From: Candidatus Atribacteria bacterium
Lineage (GTDB): Bacteria > Atribacterota > Atribacteria > Atribacterales > Caldatribacteriaceae
Assembly (NCBI GenBank): GCA_029982105.1
Contig: JARRCQ010000058.1
Span: 1-8,654 of the forward strand
DNA length: 8,654 nucleotides
Reading direction: 5' to 3'
Shown: positions 1 through 6,006 of the stretch, one piece after another
How positions within the stretch are numbered: the stretch's first letter is position 1
How the letters are laid out: every line of letters begins with the position of its first letter
Translations under genes and position numbers: made by a program
Notes under the pieces: generated by a model
Seen by the model: only the letters and a program-made list of their open reading frames with translations
What the model was told of the DNA's origin: nothing
The model's database searches: none

Positions 1-835
1 CCACTACTATTAAATCTTTTTTACCTTTTTCCTTTAGAGCTCTTCCCACTCCTATATTACCAAAAGCAGTAGAAACAAAAATACCTACCAAATTTTTTTC
101 TTCTAAGAGTTTACTTTTAGTAATCTCGTAAGCCTCTTCATCGTTTTGAGCTTCTACCACATGAGAAACATCTAAAGAAAGATCTTGTTTATGAATAAAA
201 TCAATTAATCCTTGCCATCGACCCATATGAGAAGGAGCTCTTTTGTTGCTGGTTAAAATGCTAATTTTCCCTTCTTTATCTTTCAAAAAACTAACAAATA
301 TTTTTCCTGTTACTCTGCCCGCTTGGTTAGAATTTTGCCCTACATAAAAAAGTCTTCTGCTTAAAGGCGCATCTATGTTAAAAGTAGCTACTGCTACACC
401 TCTAAGGTACAAAGCATTAATAAAATAATCTAATTGAGTAAAATCAGCAGGAACGAGTGCTAAACCATCTATATCTTCCTTTTGTACGATGTTCTCCAGT
501 AACTGGCTCTGCTGAACTAAGTTATGGCCATCAGTGCGAAAAACTTTCAACTCTATATCAAAGGGCTGCAATAATTCTTGGGCATCTTGAACACCCTTTT
601 CAACTCTTTCCCAAAAATAATCATTTCTTGGAAAAATAACCGCTATTTTTTTAGGCTCTCCATTCAATAAACGAGGAGACACGCATCGGAAATAACCCAT
701 ATTTTGAGCTTTCCTTACCACTTTTTTCCTTAAATCAGGATTAACTCCTTTTTCACCGTTCAGCGCTCGACTCACAGTAGCCACTGAAACATTCATCTCT
801 TGAGCTATATCTCTAATTGTAATTTTTTTTCTCAT
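1..835 (-). CDS. LacI/GalR-family transcriptional regulator (partial, C-terminus beyond window)
   Basis: A DNA-binding repressor or activator that senses a small ligand, probably a sugar. About 278 residues are readable before the window edge; the family usually has 330-350, so the end of the ligand domain is missing. Residues 6-27 form the helix-turn-helix (TIRDIAQEMNVSVATVSRAL), with V18-A19 at the positions that set operator choice in LacI. Residues 51-57 (CVSPRLL) are the hinge, with the conserved Leu57 but a proline at 54 where alanine is usual. From about residue 63 (KIAVIF) runs the periplasmic-binding-protein-like ligand domain. It includes TFNIDAPLSRR and YVGQNSNQAG, which resemble the sugar-binding type. 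The start at 835 has GAAGG about seven bases upstream. The ligand cannot be read from the sequence, and no target operon is visible beyond its own promoter. Confidence 0.93.
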   Translation of the reverse strand, partial: MRKKITIRDIAQEMNVSVATVSRALNGEKGVNPDLRKKVVRKAQNMGYFRCVSPRLLNGEPKKIAVIFPRNDYFWERVEKGVQDAQELLQPFDIELKVFRTDGHNLVQQSQLLENIVQKEDIDGLALVPADFTQLDYFINALYLRGVAVATFNIDAPLSRRLFYVGQNSNQAGRVTGKIFVSFLKDKEGKISILTSNKRAPSHMGRWQGLIDFIHKQDLSLDVSHVVEAQNDEEAYEITKSKLLEEKNLVGIFVSTAFGNIGVGRALKEKGKKDLIVV

Positions 836-849
836 ATTATAACCTTCAA

Positions 850-863
850 AGTAAATTTTTACT
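850..863 (-). promoter_or_regulatory. Candidate autoregulatory operator at the LacI-family start site
   Basis: A perfect inverted repeat, AGTAAA, two bases, TTTACT, lies just downstream of the -10 box and covers the predicted transcription start. The GTAAA-N2-TTTAC arrangement has the same half-sites and spacing as GalR-type operators (GTAAACGTTTAC), except that the centre is AA/TT rather than CG. Position suggests that the regulator represses itself; this is inference, since the region is AT-rich. Confidence 0.45.
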
Positions 864-864
864 A

Positions 865-893
865 AAGATAACATTATTGTTCAAAATTGTCAA
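865..893 (-). promoter_or_regulatory. Promoter of the LacI-family gene
   Basis: On the minus strand there is a perfect TTGACA -35 box (888-893), a 17-base spacer, and TATCTT (865-870, four of six matches) as the -10 box. Transcription would begin near 858, giving a leader of about 23 bases before the ATG at 835. This is the best-matching sigma-70-type promoter in the window. Confidence 0.7.
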
Positions 894-942
894 CAGTACT
901 AAGAAGATATTAGAAAAACTATGGAAGGTCTCTTGCCCCGGT

Positions 943-978
943 ACTGAGGAAGATGTTTTTCCTTCCTCAGTGTTTTTT
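943..978 (+). terminator. Strong intrinsic terminator facing the plus strand
   Basis: ACTGAGGAAG (943-952) pairs perfectly with CTTCCTCAGT (962-971) across a nine-base loop, and is followed by G then six T and further T-rich sequence. On the opposite strand no T-run follows the stem, so it acts only in the plus direction. No plus-strand gene precedes it in the window. Confidence 0.75.
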
Positions 979-1063
979 ATTCTTTTATCTTTTATTTTTA
1001 CTTACGCCGTAGGCCATCTTTTGCGGTTAACCACACAGTATCCAAGAGAAAAAATTGTGGGAC

Positions 1064-1101
1064 ATGGTGAGGCTATAAGGGGTAAACCCTATAGCCTCCA
1101 T
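1064..1101 (-). terminator. Hairpin downstream of the TPR gene, possible terminator
   Basis: GAGGCTATA-A-GGG (1069-1081) pairs with CCC-TATAGCCTC (1087-1098), leaving one bulged A. The stem can extend through ATGG/CCAT with a small bulge. It begins about 15 bases past the TPR stop codon. On the minus strand a run of six T comes only about 14 bases after the stem. It is therefore not a textbook intrinsic terminator and may instead be an mRNA 3'-end stabiliser. Confidence 0.4.
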
Positions 1102-1115
1102 ATAAAGTACTCTGG

Positions 1116-1754
1116 TTATTTTGCTCGAGCCTTGGCCTCTTTTAGCCAGTATTGGGCAGTTTTATCGTTAGGTTGGAGCGATAAATATTTTTCTAAGGCC
1201 CATATGGCATTATGGTAATCTCCGATCTCAAAATAAGTCATACCTAACCAGTAATAAGCTTTATCCATATTGGGATTAAGAGATATAGCTTGACGGAAAA
1301 GCCCAATAGCAGCGGGGTAATCTTTGCTTTCGAATTTAAGATAACCCTGTTCGTAATTGTCCCAAGCGTCTTTTCCATACTTTTTCCAGTTCTGACATTT
1401 TTCTAAGAAATATTTAGCTTGAGAATTGTCTGGTTCTAATCCCAATACTTTCTGCCATGCCCATATAGCTTCATCTATCATTCCTTCTTCCTGATAAGTG
1501 CGAGCTAACCAGAACCAAGCTTTAGTGAAGTTAGGTTTAGCAGTTACTGCTTCTACAAAGAATTGTATAGCTTCTTCTTTTCTTCCTACTTGATACAAGT
1601 TATATCCCTGGTCAAACATCACTTGAGCATAACCCTCAGCAGGCACATCAAAGCTATAGACAGGTTGTTCAAAATCAACAGCTTGGGCTAAGGGAGTAGC
1701 TAACAATAAAAAAAGCAAAGGGAGAACCAGAATGGCCTTTTTGTATTTCAGCAT
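1116..1754 (-). CDS. Secreted TPR-repeat protein
   Basis: A 212-residue protein with a Sec signal peptide: K3/K5/K6, a leucine-rich core, then a signal peptidase I site ATPLAQA|V after about residue 25. It is followed by four tetratricopeptide repeats at about 42-75, 76-109, 130-162 and 164-197. The repeats keep the usual small and aromatic pattern (for example AWFWLARTY, AYYWLGMTY), and a linker of about 20 residues rich in W, K and Y separates the two pairs. TPRs are protein-binding scaffolds, so it probably acts outside the cytoplasmic membrane; the partner is unknown. Start choice: an ATG at 1760 is in frame, but AAAGGAAGGG directly abuts it. The ATG at 1754 sits at a normal distance from that site and is preferred. 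It is a single gene with its own promoter, just downstream of the insertion sequence. Confidence 0.88.
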   Translation of the reverse strand: MLKYKKAILVLPLLFLLLATPLAQAVDFEQPVYSFDVPAEGYAQVMFDQGYNLYQVGRKEEAIQFFVEAVTAKPNFTKAWFWLARTYQEEGMIDEAIWAWQKVLGLEPDNSQAKYFLEKCQNWKKYGKDAWDNYEQGYLKFESKDYPAAIGLFRQAISLNPNMDKAYYWLGMTYFEIGDYHNAIWALEKYLSLQPNDKTAQYWLKEAKARAK

Positions 1755-1803
1755 TTCCATCCCTTCCTTTCTAAAGAAATATTTATTTTCATATGTATAG
1801 TAT

Positions 1804-1836
1804 ATTTTAGCATATTATGTTTATAGTTAACTGCAA
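1804..1836 (-). promoter_or_regulatory. Candidate promoter of the TPR gene
   Basis: On the minus strand TGCTAAAAT (1804-1812) is an extended -10 box (TGn plus TAAAAT, five of six). An alternative pair is TTGCAG (1831-1836) with TATGCT (1809-1814) at 16 bases. Both lie in the AT-rich leader 20-55 bases from the end of the insertion sequence, so the promoter survives outside the element. Confidence 0.45.
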
Positions 1837-1859
1837 AATACAGCCTGCGGCGCTAAAAA

Positions 1860-1887
1860 CCTAATTTCCCGAAAAATTATAACTATG
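1860..1887 (+). repeat. Left terminal inverted repeat of the IS
   Basis: Reads inward as CCT, two bases, TTTCCCGA, an A-rich spacer, then TTATAACTATG. It matches the reverse complement of 3213-3241 with one spacer-length difference and a few mismatches. The outward strand contains a perfect TATAAT. Confidence 0.85.
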
Positions 1888-3114
1888 TTTTTGGATCAAT
1901 CCCCAGACTCTCCATAATTTGACGCTGGGGTTTGGTAATCTCTGTGAGAATGTGCCCATACTTACCAGAGTAACGAATTTGAGTCAATGTCTCCATCTCC
2001 AAGAGTAATTCCCAAACTGTGCACTTCTCAGTTAAGCCGGTATCCCGCATCTTTTTCCGCAAAGCACTCAGGTAAATGAGAGCAATAAACTGAATAAAAA
2101 GTCGGACATCCATAGTTGAGGAGGTGTGAATACGGAGTCGTTTCATATCCAACTGGTTTTTTAAGTCGTCAAAAGATTTCTCCACGTAGTCTTTATCCCG
2201 ATAAACCCACAGAGCTTCTACCGGATCTTTGATATCATTGGTAAGAAACACATAGAAACCAGCATACCGGTTACGGTATTTCTGAATGGCTTCTTGGTTA
2301 AAAAGCGCTTTGCGACCTCGTACTGGAGTCTCCTTAATGGTGAAGAAGGTCTGGTAAGCATCAACATGGTTACTCACTAACTGCCCTGTCTCCAACTCTG
2401 TTTTGTAGGTCAGTAGATCTTCCATAAAGCTATCAGTGACTTCAGCTAAGGCATGGGCATTATAGTAAAGGTGAACATAGCAACGCCGCCGTTTTTGACC
2501 CCAGGGGTATAGATGGGTATGGACATAGAGAACCTCTTCTTCCAGCTTGCGATAGTTATCCGAATCTTGGATAGTTGTCCAACACCAGGTGCAGTTTAGC
2601 CAGCTCCAAATAGCTGAAGATCTTTAAAAGGTGAGATAGAGTACTGACATCACTGATGTTGCCAGGTAGCTGGTGGTAGTAGATGGGTAGCTGGCTTTTC
2701 TGACCAAAAAGCAGGGCTAAGTTAATCTGCTTCAGGTTTTCTCGGTCCCGGTTGTAGCCATATTTAAGATACTCATTCAGCTCCCTATAGGAAGAAACAG
2801 AGGTGATGTCATAACACAGGTAATCATTTTCCAACACTTTCTGTCCCCAATTTTTAAAGAAGGTCTTTAATCTTATCCAGTAGCAGAGTTGGCCATACCA
2901 CCACGGCGGTGGCGGTGACAGCCGGATCCCTAATGGCTGCCTGTATTGGGTTTAGTCGCTTAGAGGGGATAAACTCACCAGTTACCGGGTCCAGCTTGCC
3001 TATACAGACCTGCTGGTTACGGGGTTGCTTCTTCTCTTTATCCTAATTAGAGGTGGCTTCATAAACATAGGTAACACCAGTTTTCTTGTTCACCTGATGA
3101 ACACGGTAAGTCAT
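1883..3114 (-). pseudogene. Transposase of the IS4/IS1634 group, disrupted
   Basis: A DDE transposase in three pieces, each in a different frame. Piece 1 (3114 to about 2874) begins MTYRVHQVNKKTG, with AAAGGAG six bases upstream, and has TAG at codon 24 (3043-3045). Context suggests TGG (Trp) originally. It ends at LLLDKI. Piece 2 (about 2876 to 2577) starts around FFKNWGQKVLEND, carries the first catalytic Asp in CYDITS (2808-2810), and ends at the second in LVLD (2577-2579). Piece 3 (about 2575 to 1883) runs from TIQDSDNYRKL through the C-terminal signature YRDKDYVEKSFDDLK. This fits Y-x2-[RK]-x3-E-x6-K, with Lys in place of Arg. Roughly 80 residues between pieces 1 and 2, and perhaps 50-60 between 2 and 3, appear deleted; these sizes come from memory of the family. 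All three DDE residues survive, but no functional protein can be made. Confidence 0.9.
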
Positions 3115-3127
3115 GCATATCTCCTTT

Positions 3128-3149
3128 CATAGTTATACTTATAACTATG
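3128..3149. repeat. Perfect palindrome built from the IS terminal motif
   Basis: CATAGTTATA (3128-3137), two bases, then TATAACTATG (3140-3149). Each arm is the inner motif of the IS terminal repeats. It lies directly upstream of the transposase ribosome binding site (AAAGGAG, 3121-3127) and contains the -10 box of the transposase promoter. Read-through RNA from outside would fold a ten-pair hairpin against the ribosome binding site. Confidence 0.85.
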
Positions 3150-3166
3150 ATTGAAGGGATTTGCAA
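3138..3166 (-). promoter_or_regulatory. Transposase promoter inside the IS
   Basis: On the minus strand TTGCAA (3161-3166, four of six), a 17-base spacer and TATAAG (3138-3143, five of six). Transcription would start near 3131, within the downstream arm of the palindrome, giving a leader of about 17 bases before the ATG at 3114. Confidence 0.6.
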
Positions 3167-3212
3167 GAAAAATATAACCGCAAAGTAGCTTCTTTTCAGA
3201 GTTTTAGAGATT

Positions 3213-3241
3213 CATAGTTATAAAATACTCGGGAAACCAGG
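3213..3241 (-). repeat. Right terminal inverted repeat of the IS
   Basis: Read inward on the minus strand it gives CCT, two bases, TTTCCCGA, a six-base spacer, then TTATAACTATG, mirroring the left end. The outer block and the inner 11-mer are both exact matches. This two-block pattern is typical of a cleavage-proximal part plus a transposase-binding part. Confidence 0.85.
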
Positions 3242-3381
3242 TTAAAAAAAACAAAGAGATGGAAAGGACTAAAAACTACGGAGGAAGAAAAAGTCTTTCT
3301 CTGTGCGCGGTGATCTCGCTTTTGACTTCTGATGTAACTTACTTTTTTAAATTTTCAATAGTTTAACCAGTTTTGTAGGAT

Positions 3382-3411
3382 ATTATAATAAGCTCTGCGA
3401 AATACTATAAA
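3382..3411 (-). promoter_or_regulatory. Weak promoter candidate in the spacer between IS and cyclase gene
   Basis: On the minus strand TTTATA (3406-3411), 18 bases, then a perfect TATAAT (3382-3387). It points towards the IS and, beyond it, the TPR gene. It might be a leftover of whatever lay upstream of that gene before the insertion. In this AT-rich spacer (3242-3497) I see no coding sequence or other convincing signal. Confidence 0.25.
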
Positions 3412-3497
3412 CTCTATCTTTCGGCAAAAATCCTTATCTTTCTGGTTGAAGTGCTGGGAATAGCAGGACAAAGATTGTCATTCAACGGTTTTAGAAG

Positions 3498-4151
3498 TTA
3501 ATCATCAATAGCTATGGCTCTAATAGGAGAACCGGTGCATCCTTGAAGTTTCAAGGGAAAACCGAAAAAGGTTACTCTTTTACCCCGGAGCTTTTTCAAA
3601 TTGGTCAAAGACTCGTAGATGATAATCTCTTGAGCCAAAAGAAGGCGATGAACTAAAAAAGGCTGAGAATCAATGCTTGGACTATCAGTCCCTACACCTT
3701 TTACTTTTTTGTCAATCAAAAATCGAGCTATGTTTTCAGTGAGGTAAACTCCTTGAGTAAAGTATTCTGGTTTCTTTAGTAGCTTATCTATACCGCTATA
3801 GAAGAGTACAATATCTCCTTCTTTTATATTTTTTTCTCCTAAAACCTTTTTAAAGTCAGAAAATCCTAACTCACCCTTGCCAAGATAAAGAGAAACATCT
3901 AAGACCAGAGCCTCTCCTCCAAAACGCTCTACAGGTATCTTTTCTACAGTTTCTCCTCCTCCGAAGAAGTGAGCAGGAACGTCGAGATGAGTTCCGGTAT
4001 GTTCCACCATAAAAAATGCGTTGGTGGCATTACCATGAACCTCCAGATTGCTCCAGGGTACAAAAGAAAGAGGAGGTTGACCAGGAAAAACCGGAGTATC
4101 AGATGTGAGAGTAAGAGTCAAGTCGTATATTTTGCTCCTTTCACCCCACAT
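3498..4151 (-). CDS. Cyclase family / kynurenine formamidase-like metal-dependent hydrolase
   Basis: A 217-residue cytosolic protein of the cyclase family (Pfam Cyclase), whose members hydrolyse amide or related bonds using bound metal. Residues 51-61 read HTGTHLDVPAH, the family's metal-binding signature HxGTHxDxPxH. Later conserved elements are GTDSPSID (154-161), H168 and E180 before a TNL turn, and the C-terminal GCTGSPIRAIA. The length is normal and the N-terminal IYDLTLTLT is intact. It starts with ATG at 4149-4151, inside the end of the glycosyltransferase gene. The 11-base overlap implies translational coupling. There is no tryptophan-degradation gene nearby, so the substrate is not indicated and kynurenine formamidase should not be assumed. 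No clear terminator follows it. Confidence 0.9.
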   Translation of the reverse strand: MWGERSKIYDLTLTLTSDTPVFPGQPPLSFVPWSNLEVHGNATNAFFMVEHTGTHLDVPAHFFGGGETVEKIPVERFGGEALVLDVSLYLGKGELGFSDFKKVLGEKNIKEGDIVLFYSGIDKLLKKPEYFTQGVYLTENIARFLIDKKVKGVGTDSPSIDSQPFLVHRLLLAQEIIIYESLTNLKKLRGKRVTFFGFPLKLQGCTGSPIRAIAIDD

Positions 4152-4845
4152 TTTTCTCTTCTTCTCCTATCAACTTAGGATAATTTTCTATTCGCTTCTT
4201 ATAAAGAAAGAGAGTTTGCACTATTTCTATATACATCTTAACCCGGTGATAAAATCCTAAAAAGGGACCGTACTTCTCTTCTTTATGATAATGAGCTAAT
4301 CCAGTAAGAGGAAGAAATTTTACACCCGCTTTATTTTCTTGAGCAAGCCTGGTCAAAAAAACTTCCACTCCAAATCGAGTCCAAGAAAAATCAGGCAAGC
4401 TCCTTACCCATTTTCCCCTTATCCCTCGCATTCCGTTGAGAATGGGAAAAAGTTTTTGAGCCAGGTCTCCCCATTTTCGACCTTCTTCAAAAACACCAAT
4501 CGTCATAACTAAAGATTGATCTTCTATTAAGGGGTTAACCAAAGCTAAGATATGTTCCTCAGTAAGACCAACCAAATCGGCATCCAAAAAAACATAAATA
4601 TCACTGTCTTTCTTTCGCCGAATCCCTTCTACTAAAGCTGCTCCCTTCCCCCTATCACTATCCAGATAAATTACATCCACAGGAAAACGACGAGCCACAT
4701 CCCGAGTTCCATCTTGAGAATGGCTATCGATGACCACTATTTCATCTACCCATTCGATTTTGCAGACTGACTCTAGCACCTTAGATAACCTAGGAGCTTC
4801 ATTGTGAGCGGGGATTAAAATGGTAATTTTTTGAGATTCTAACAT
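4141..4845 (-). CDS. Family 2 glycosyltransferase
   Basis: A 234-residue GT-A-fold enzyme that transfers a sugar from a nucleotide-activated donor. Motifs in order: IPAHNE (11-16) at the nucleotide-binding strand, VVIDSHSQDGT (37-47), RGKG (65-68), and FLDADL with the metal-binding D88-x-D90. The C-terminal half has RFGVEVFL and LTGLAHYHKEEKYG. Its layout recalls glucosyl- or mannosyl-3-phosphoglycerate synthases and polyprenyl-phosphate glycosyltransferases. It lacks membrane segments and a motif that would settle the acceptor. The ATG at 4845 has GGAGAG about five bases upstream. It is first in a two-gene unit with the overlapping cyclase gene and divergent from the AI-2E gene. No convincing promoter was found for it in the 99-base divergent spacer. 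Confidence 0.9.
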   Translation of the reverse strand: MLESQKITILIPAHNEAPRLSKVLESVCKIEWVDEIVVIDSHSQDGTRDVARRFPVDVIYLDSDRGKGAALVEGIRRKKDSDIYVFLDADLVGLTEEHILALVNPLIEDQSLVMTIGVFEEGRKWGDLAQKLFPILNGMRGIRGKWVRSLPDFSWTRFGVEVFLTRLAQENKAGVKFLPLTGLAHYHKEEKYGPFLGFYHRVKMYIEIVQTLFLYKKRIENYPKLIGEEEKNVG

Positions 4846-4884
4846 TGTCTCTCCATTCTTTTTCTAAAGTTTTTATCTTCCCTC

Positions 4885-4913
4885 TTGGAAATTGCCTCTT
4901 CTGCATTTACAAT
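4885..4913 (+). promoter_or_regulatory. Promoter of the AI-2E family gene
   Basis: TTGGAA (4885-4890), 17 bases, TACAAT (4908-4913, five of six). Transcription would begin near 4920, about 25 bases before the ATG at 4945. Because the -35 box includes the upstream in-frame TTG at 4885, that codon cannot be the start for transcripts from this promoter. Confidence 0.65.
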
Positions 4914-4944
4914 AATATTATCACATAAAGTAGGAAAGGGAAAA

Positions 4945-6006
4945 ATGAATAATTCAGAAGAAGGAAAAATAATTAAAAATTTTTACTATCTGGTTCTCAT
5001 CATCATTACTCTATATCTCACTTATATATTAAGAGATGTTTTAATACCCTTCGTTTTGGGCGGGCTTTTAGCTTATGCTCTTTCTCCAGCGGTGCAATTC
5101 TTAAATTCTCGAGGATTTTCCTGGAAAATCTCGGTACTTATAGTATTTGTGATAATATTGGTGTTCTTTTTAGCTCTTTTTATTTTTTTAGTTCCCGAAG
5201 TAATTTCTCAATTTAGAACTCTAACCTTCCAATGGTCTCAATACTCAGAAAGTTTAATTGACAAAATATTGGAGGGAATAGAAAAATTAGACGAACGTTA
5301 TCCAGATTCCAACATCTCTCAAACCATAGAAAGTTTTCTAACCACCATTTCCGCTAATCTTCAAAATTATTTAACTCACATAATCAGCGGCATCCCTAAC
5401 TTGGTATCCATTTTGGCTAACATCATCTTTTTAGGCTTTATTATGACCCCTGTGGCCCTTTATTTTTTTATGGCTGATGCCACTAAAGTTCGCCGTTCTT
5501 TGGTAAGAATGTTTCCCTCTTCTCACCGAAAAGAATATGTGGCCCTATTTCGAGAAATTGACCAAATTTTAGGAGGATTCATAAGAGGAAGGGCATTAAT
5601 TGCTCTTTTTGTAGGAATATGTGCTACTGTTGGATTAGCTCTGATGAACATAGATTTTGCTCTAGCTATAGGAGTGATCGCTGGAATAGTAGAAATAGTT
5701 CCCTATTTGGGTCCAGTAATTGGTGCCATACCAGCTATTATTTTAGCAGCCACCAAATCACCCTGGCTGGTTTTAGGAGTAGCGCTCCTTTTCGGAGGTA
5801 TAAACTTCGTAGAAGGAATATTTATATCTCCTAATCTCTTAGGTAAAGAAACCGGCCTCCATCCCCTAACTGTTCTTTTTGCTCTTGCAGTGGGAGGAAA
5901 GCTTTATGGAGCATTAGGGATAATCATTGCTATACCAGTAGCTGGTATTTTAAAGGGGCTACTTTCCCACTATCGGAAGAACAAGAAACTCTCTTCAGCT
6001 TCCTGA
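4945..6006 (+). CDS. AI-2E family (PerM/YhhT-like) transporter
   Basis: A 353-residue polytopic inner-membrane protein of the AI-2E/UPF0118 family. Members have been linked to export of autoinducer-2 or, in other branches, to ion antiport, and the substrate here is unknown. Hydrophobic segments lie at about 12-29, 31-52, 62-83, 152-176, 216-236, 238-270, 274-296 and 306-340. A long soluble loop (about 85-150) rich in charged residues follows the third. Family landmarks are GRALIA (215-220), EIVPYLGPVIGAIPA (250-264), P296, and LHPLTVL...GG (305-318) before a final GALGIIIAIP. The reading frame extends back to TTG at 4885, but the ATG at 4945 has a strong AGGAAAGGG site four bases away and lies downstream of the promoter. 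It is a single gene whose last 12 bases overlap the convergent sirtuin gene. Confidence 0.92.
   Translation: MNNSEEGKIIKNFYYLVLIIITLYLTYILRDVLIPFVLGGLLAYALSPAVQFLNSRGFSWKISVLIVFVIILVFFLALFIFLVPEVISQFRTLTFQWSQYSESLIDKILEGIEKLDERYPDSNISQTIESFLTTISANLQNYLTHIISGIPNLVSILANIIFLGFIMTPVALYFFMADATKVRRSLVRMFPSSHRKEYVALFREIDQILGGFIRGRALIALFVGICATVGLALMNIDFALAIGVIAGIVEIVPYLGPVIGAIPAIILAATKSPWLVLGVALLFGGINFVEGIFISPNLLGKETGLHPLTVLFALAVGGKLYGALGIIIAIPVAGILKGLLSHYRKNKKLSSAS

Larger units (their letters stand above)
1860..3241 (-). mobile_element. Decayed IS4-superfamily insertion sequence, IS1634-like
   Basis: A 1.38-kb element bounded by imperfect inverted repeats of 28-29 bp and filled by one broken transposase gene that reads leftward. 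The transposase stop codon lies inside the left repeat, as in many compact IS elements. Complete relatives are about 1.7-2 kb (from memory), so roughly 0.3-0.5 kb has been lost internally. The flanks directly outside the repeats are CTAAAAA (1853-1859) and TTAAAAA (3242-3248), six of seven matching. This could be an eroded target-site duplication, though A-runs make it weak evidence. By eye the element is somewhat richer in G+C than its neighbours, in keeping with arrival by transfer. It could move only if a related transposase acted on its ends. Confidence 0.85.

Noticed and set aside
457..639. Plus-strand reading frame of 60 codons
   Set aside because: It lies wholly opposite the LacI-family gene, whose frame and motifs are clear.
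978..1115. Possible riboswitch in the spacer before the LacI-family gene
   Set aside because: It lies upstream of a promoter with a short leader, and I could not match any conserved riboswitch core.
877..1218. Open reading frame of 113 codons on the plus strand
   Set aside because: It runs through the intrinsic terminator and then opposite the real TPR gene, has no ribosome binding site, and its protein looks like nothing known.
3264..3300. GAAAGGACT and AGTCTTTC as a possible hairpin in the IS-cyclase spacer
   Set aside because: The stem needs a bulge, the loop is long, and no T-run follows on either strand.
3419..3432. TTCGGCAAAAAT shared with the right end of the window (about 8641-8652)
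   Set aside because: A 12-base match is expected a few times by chance in a window of this size, and the second copy lies in prs coding sequence.
3465..3480. GACAA-AGA-TTGTC as a terminator for the cyclase gene
   Set aside because: Only five pairs and no T-run on the minus strand, so it does not meet the standard for an intrinsic terminator.
3498..4151. Calling the cyclase gene kynB (kynurenine formamidase)
   Set aside because: The metal motif is shared by the entire cyclase family and no tryptophan-degradation genes are present.
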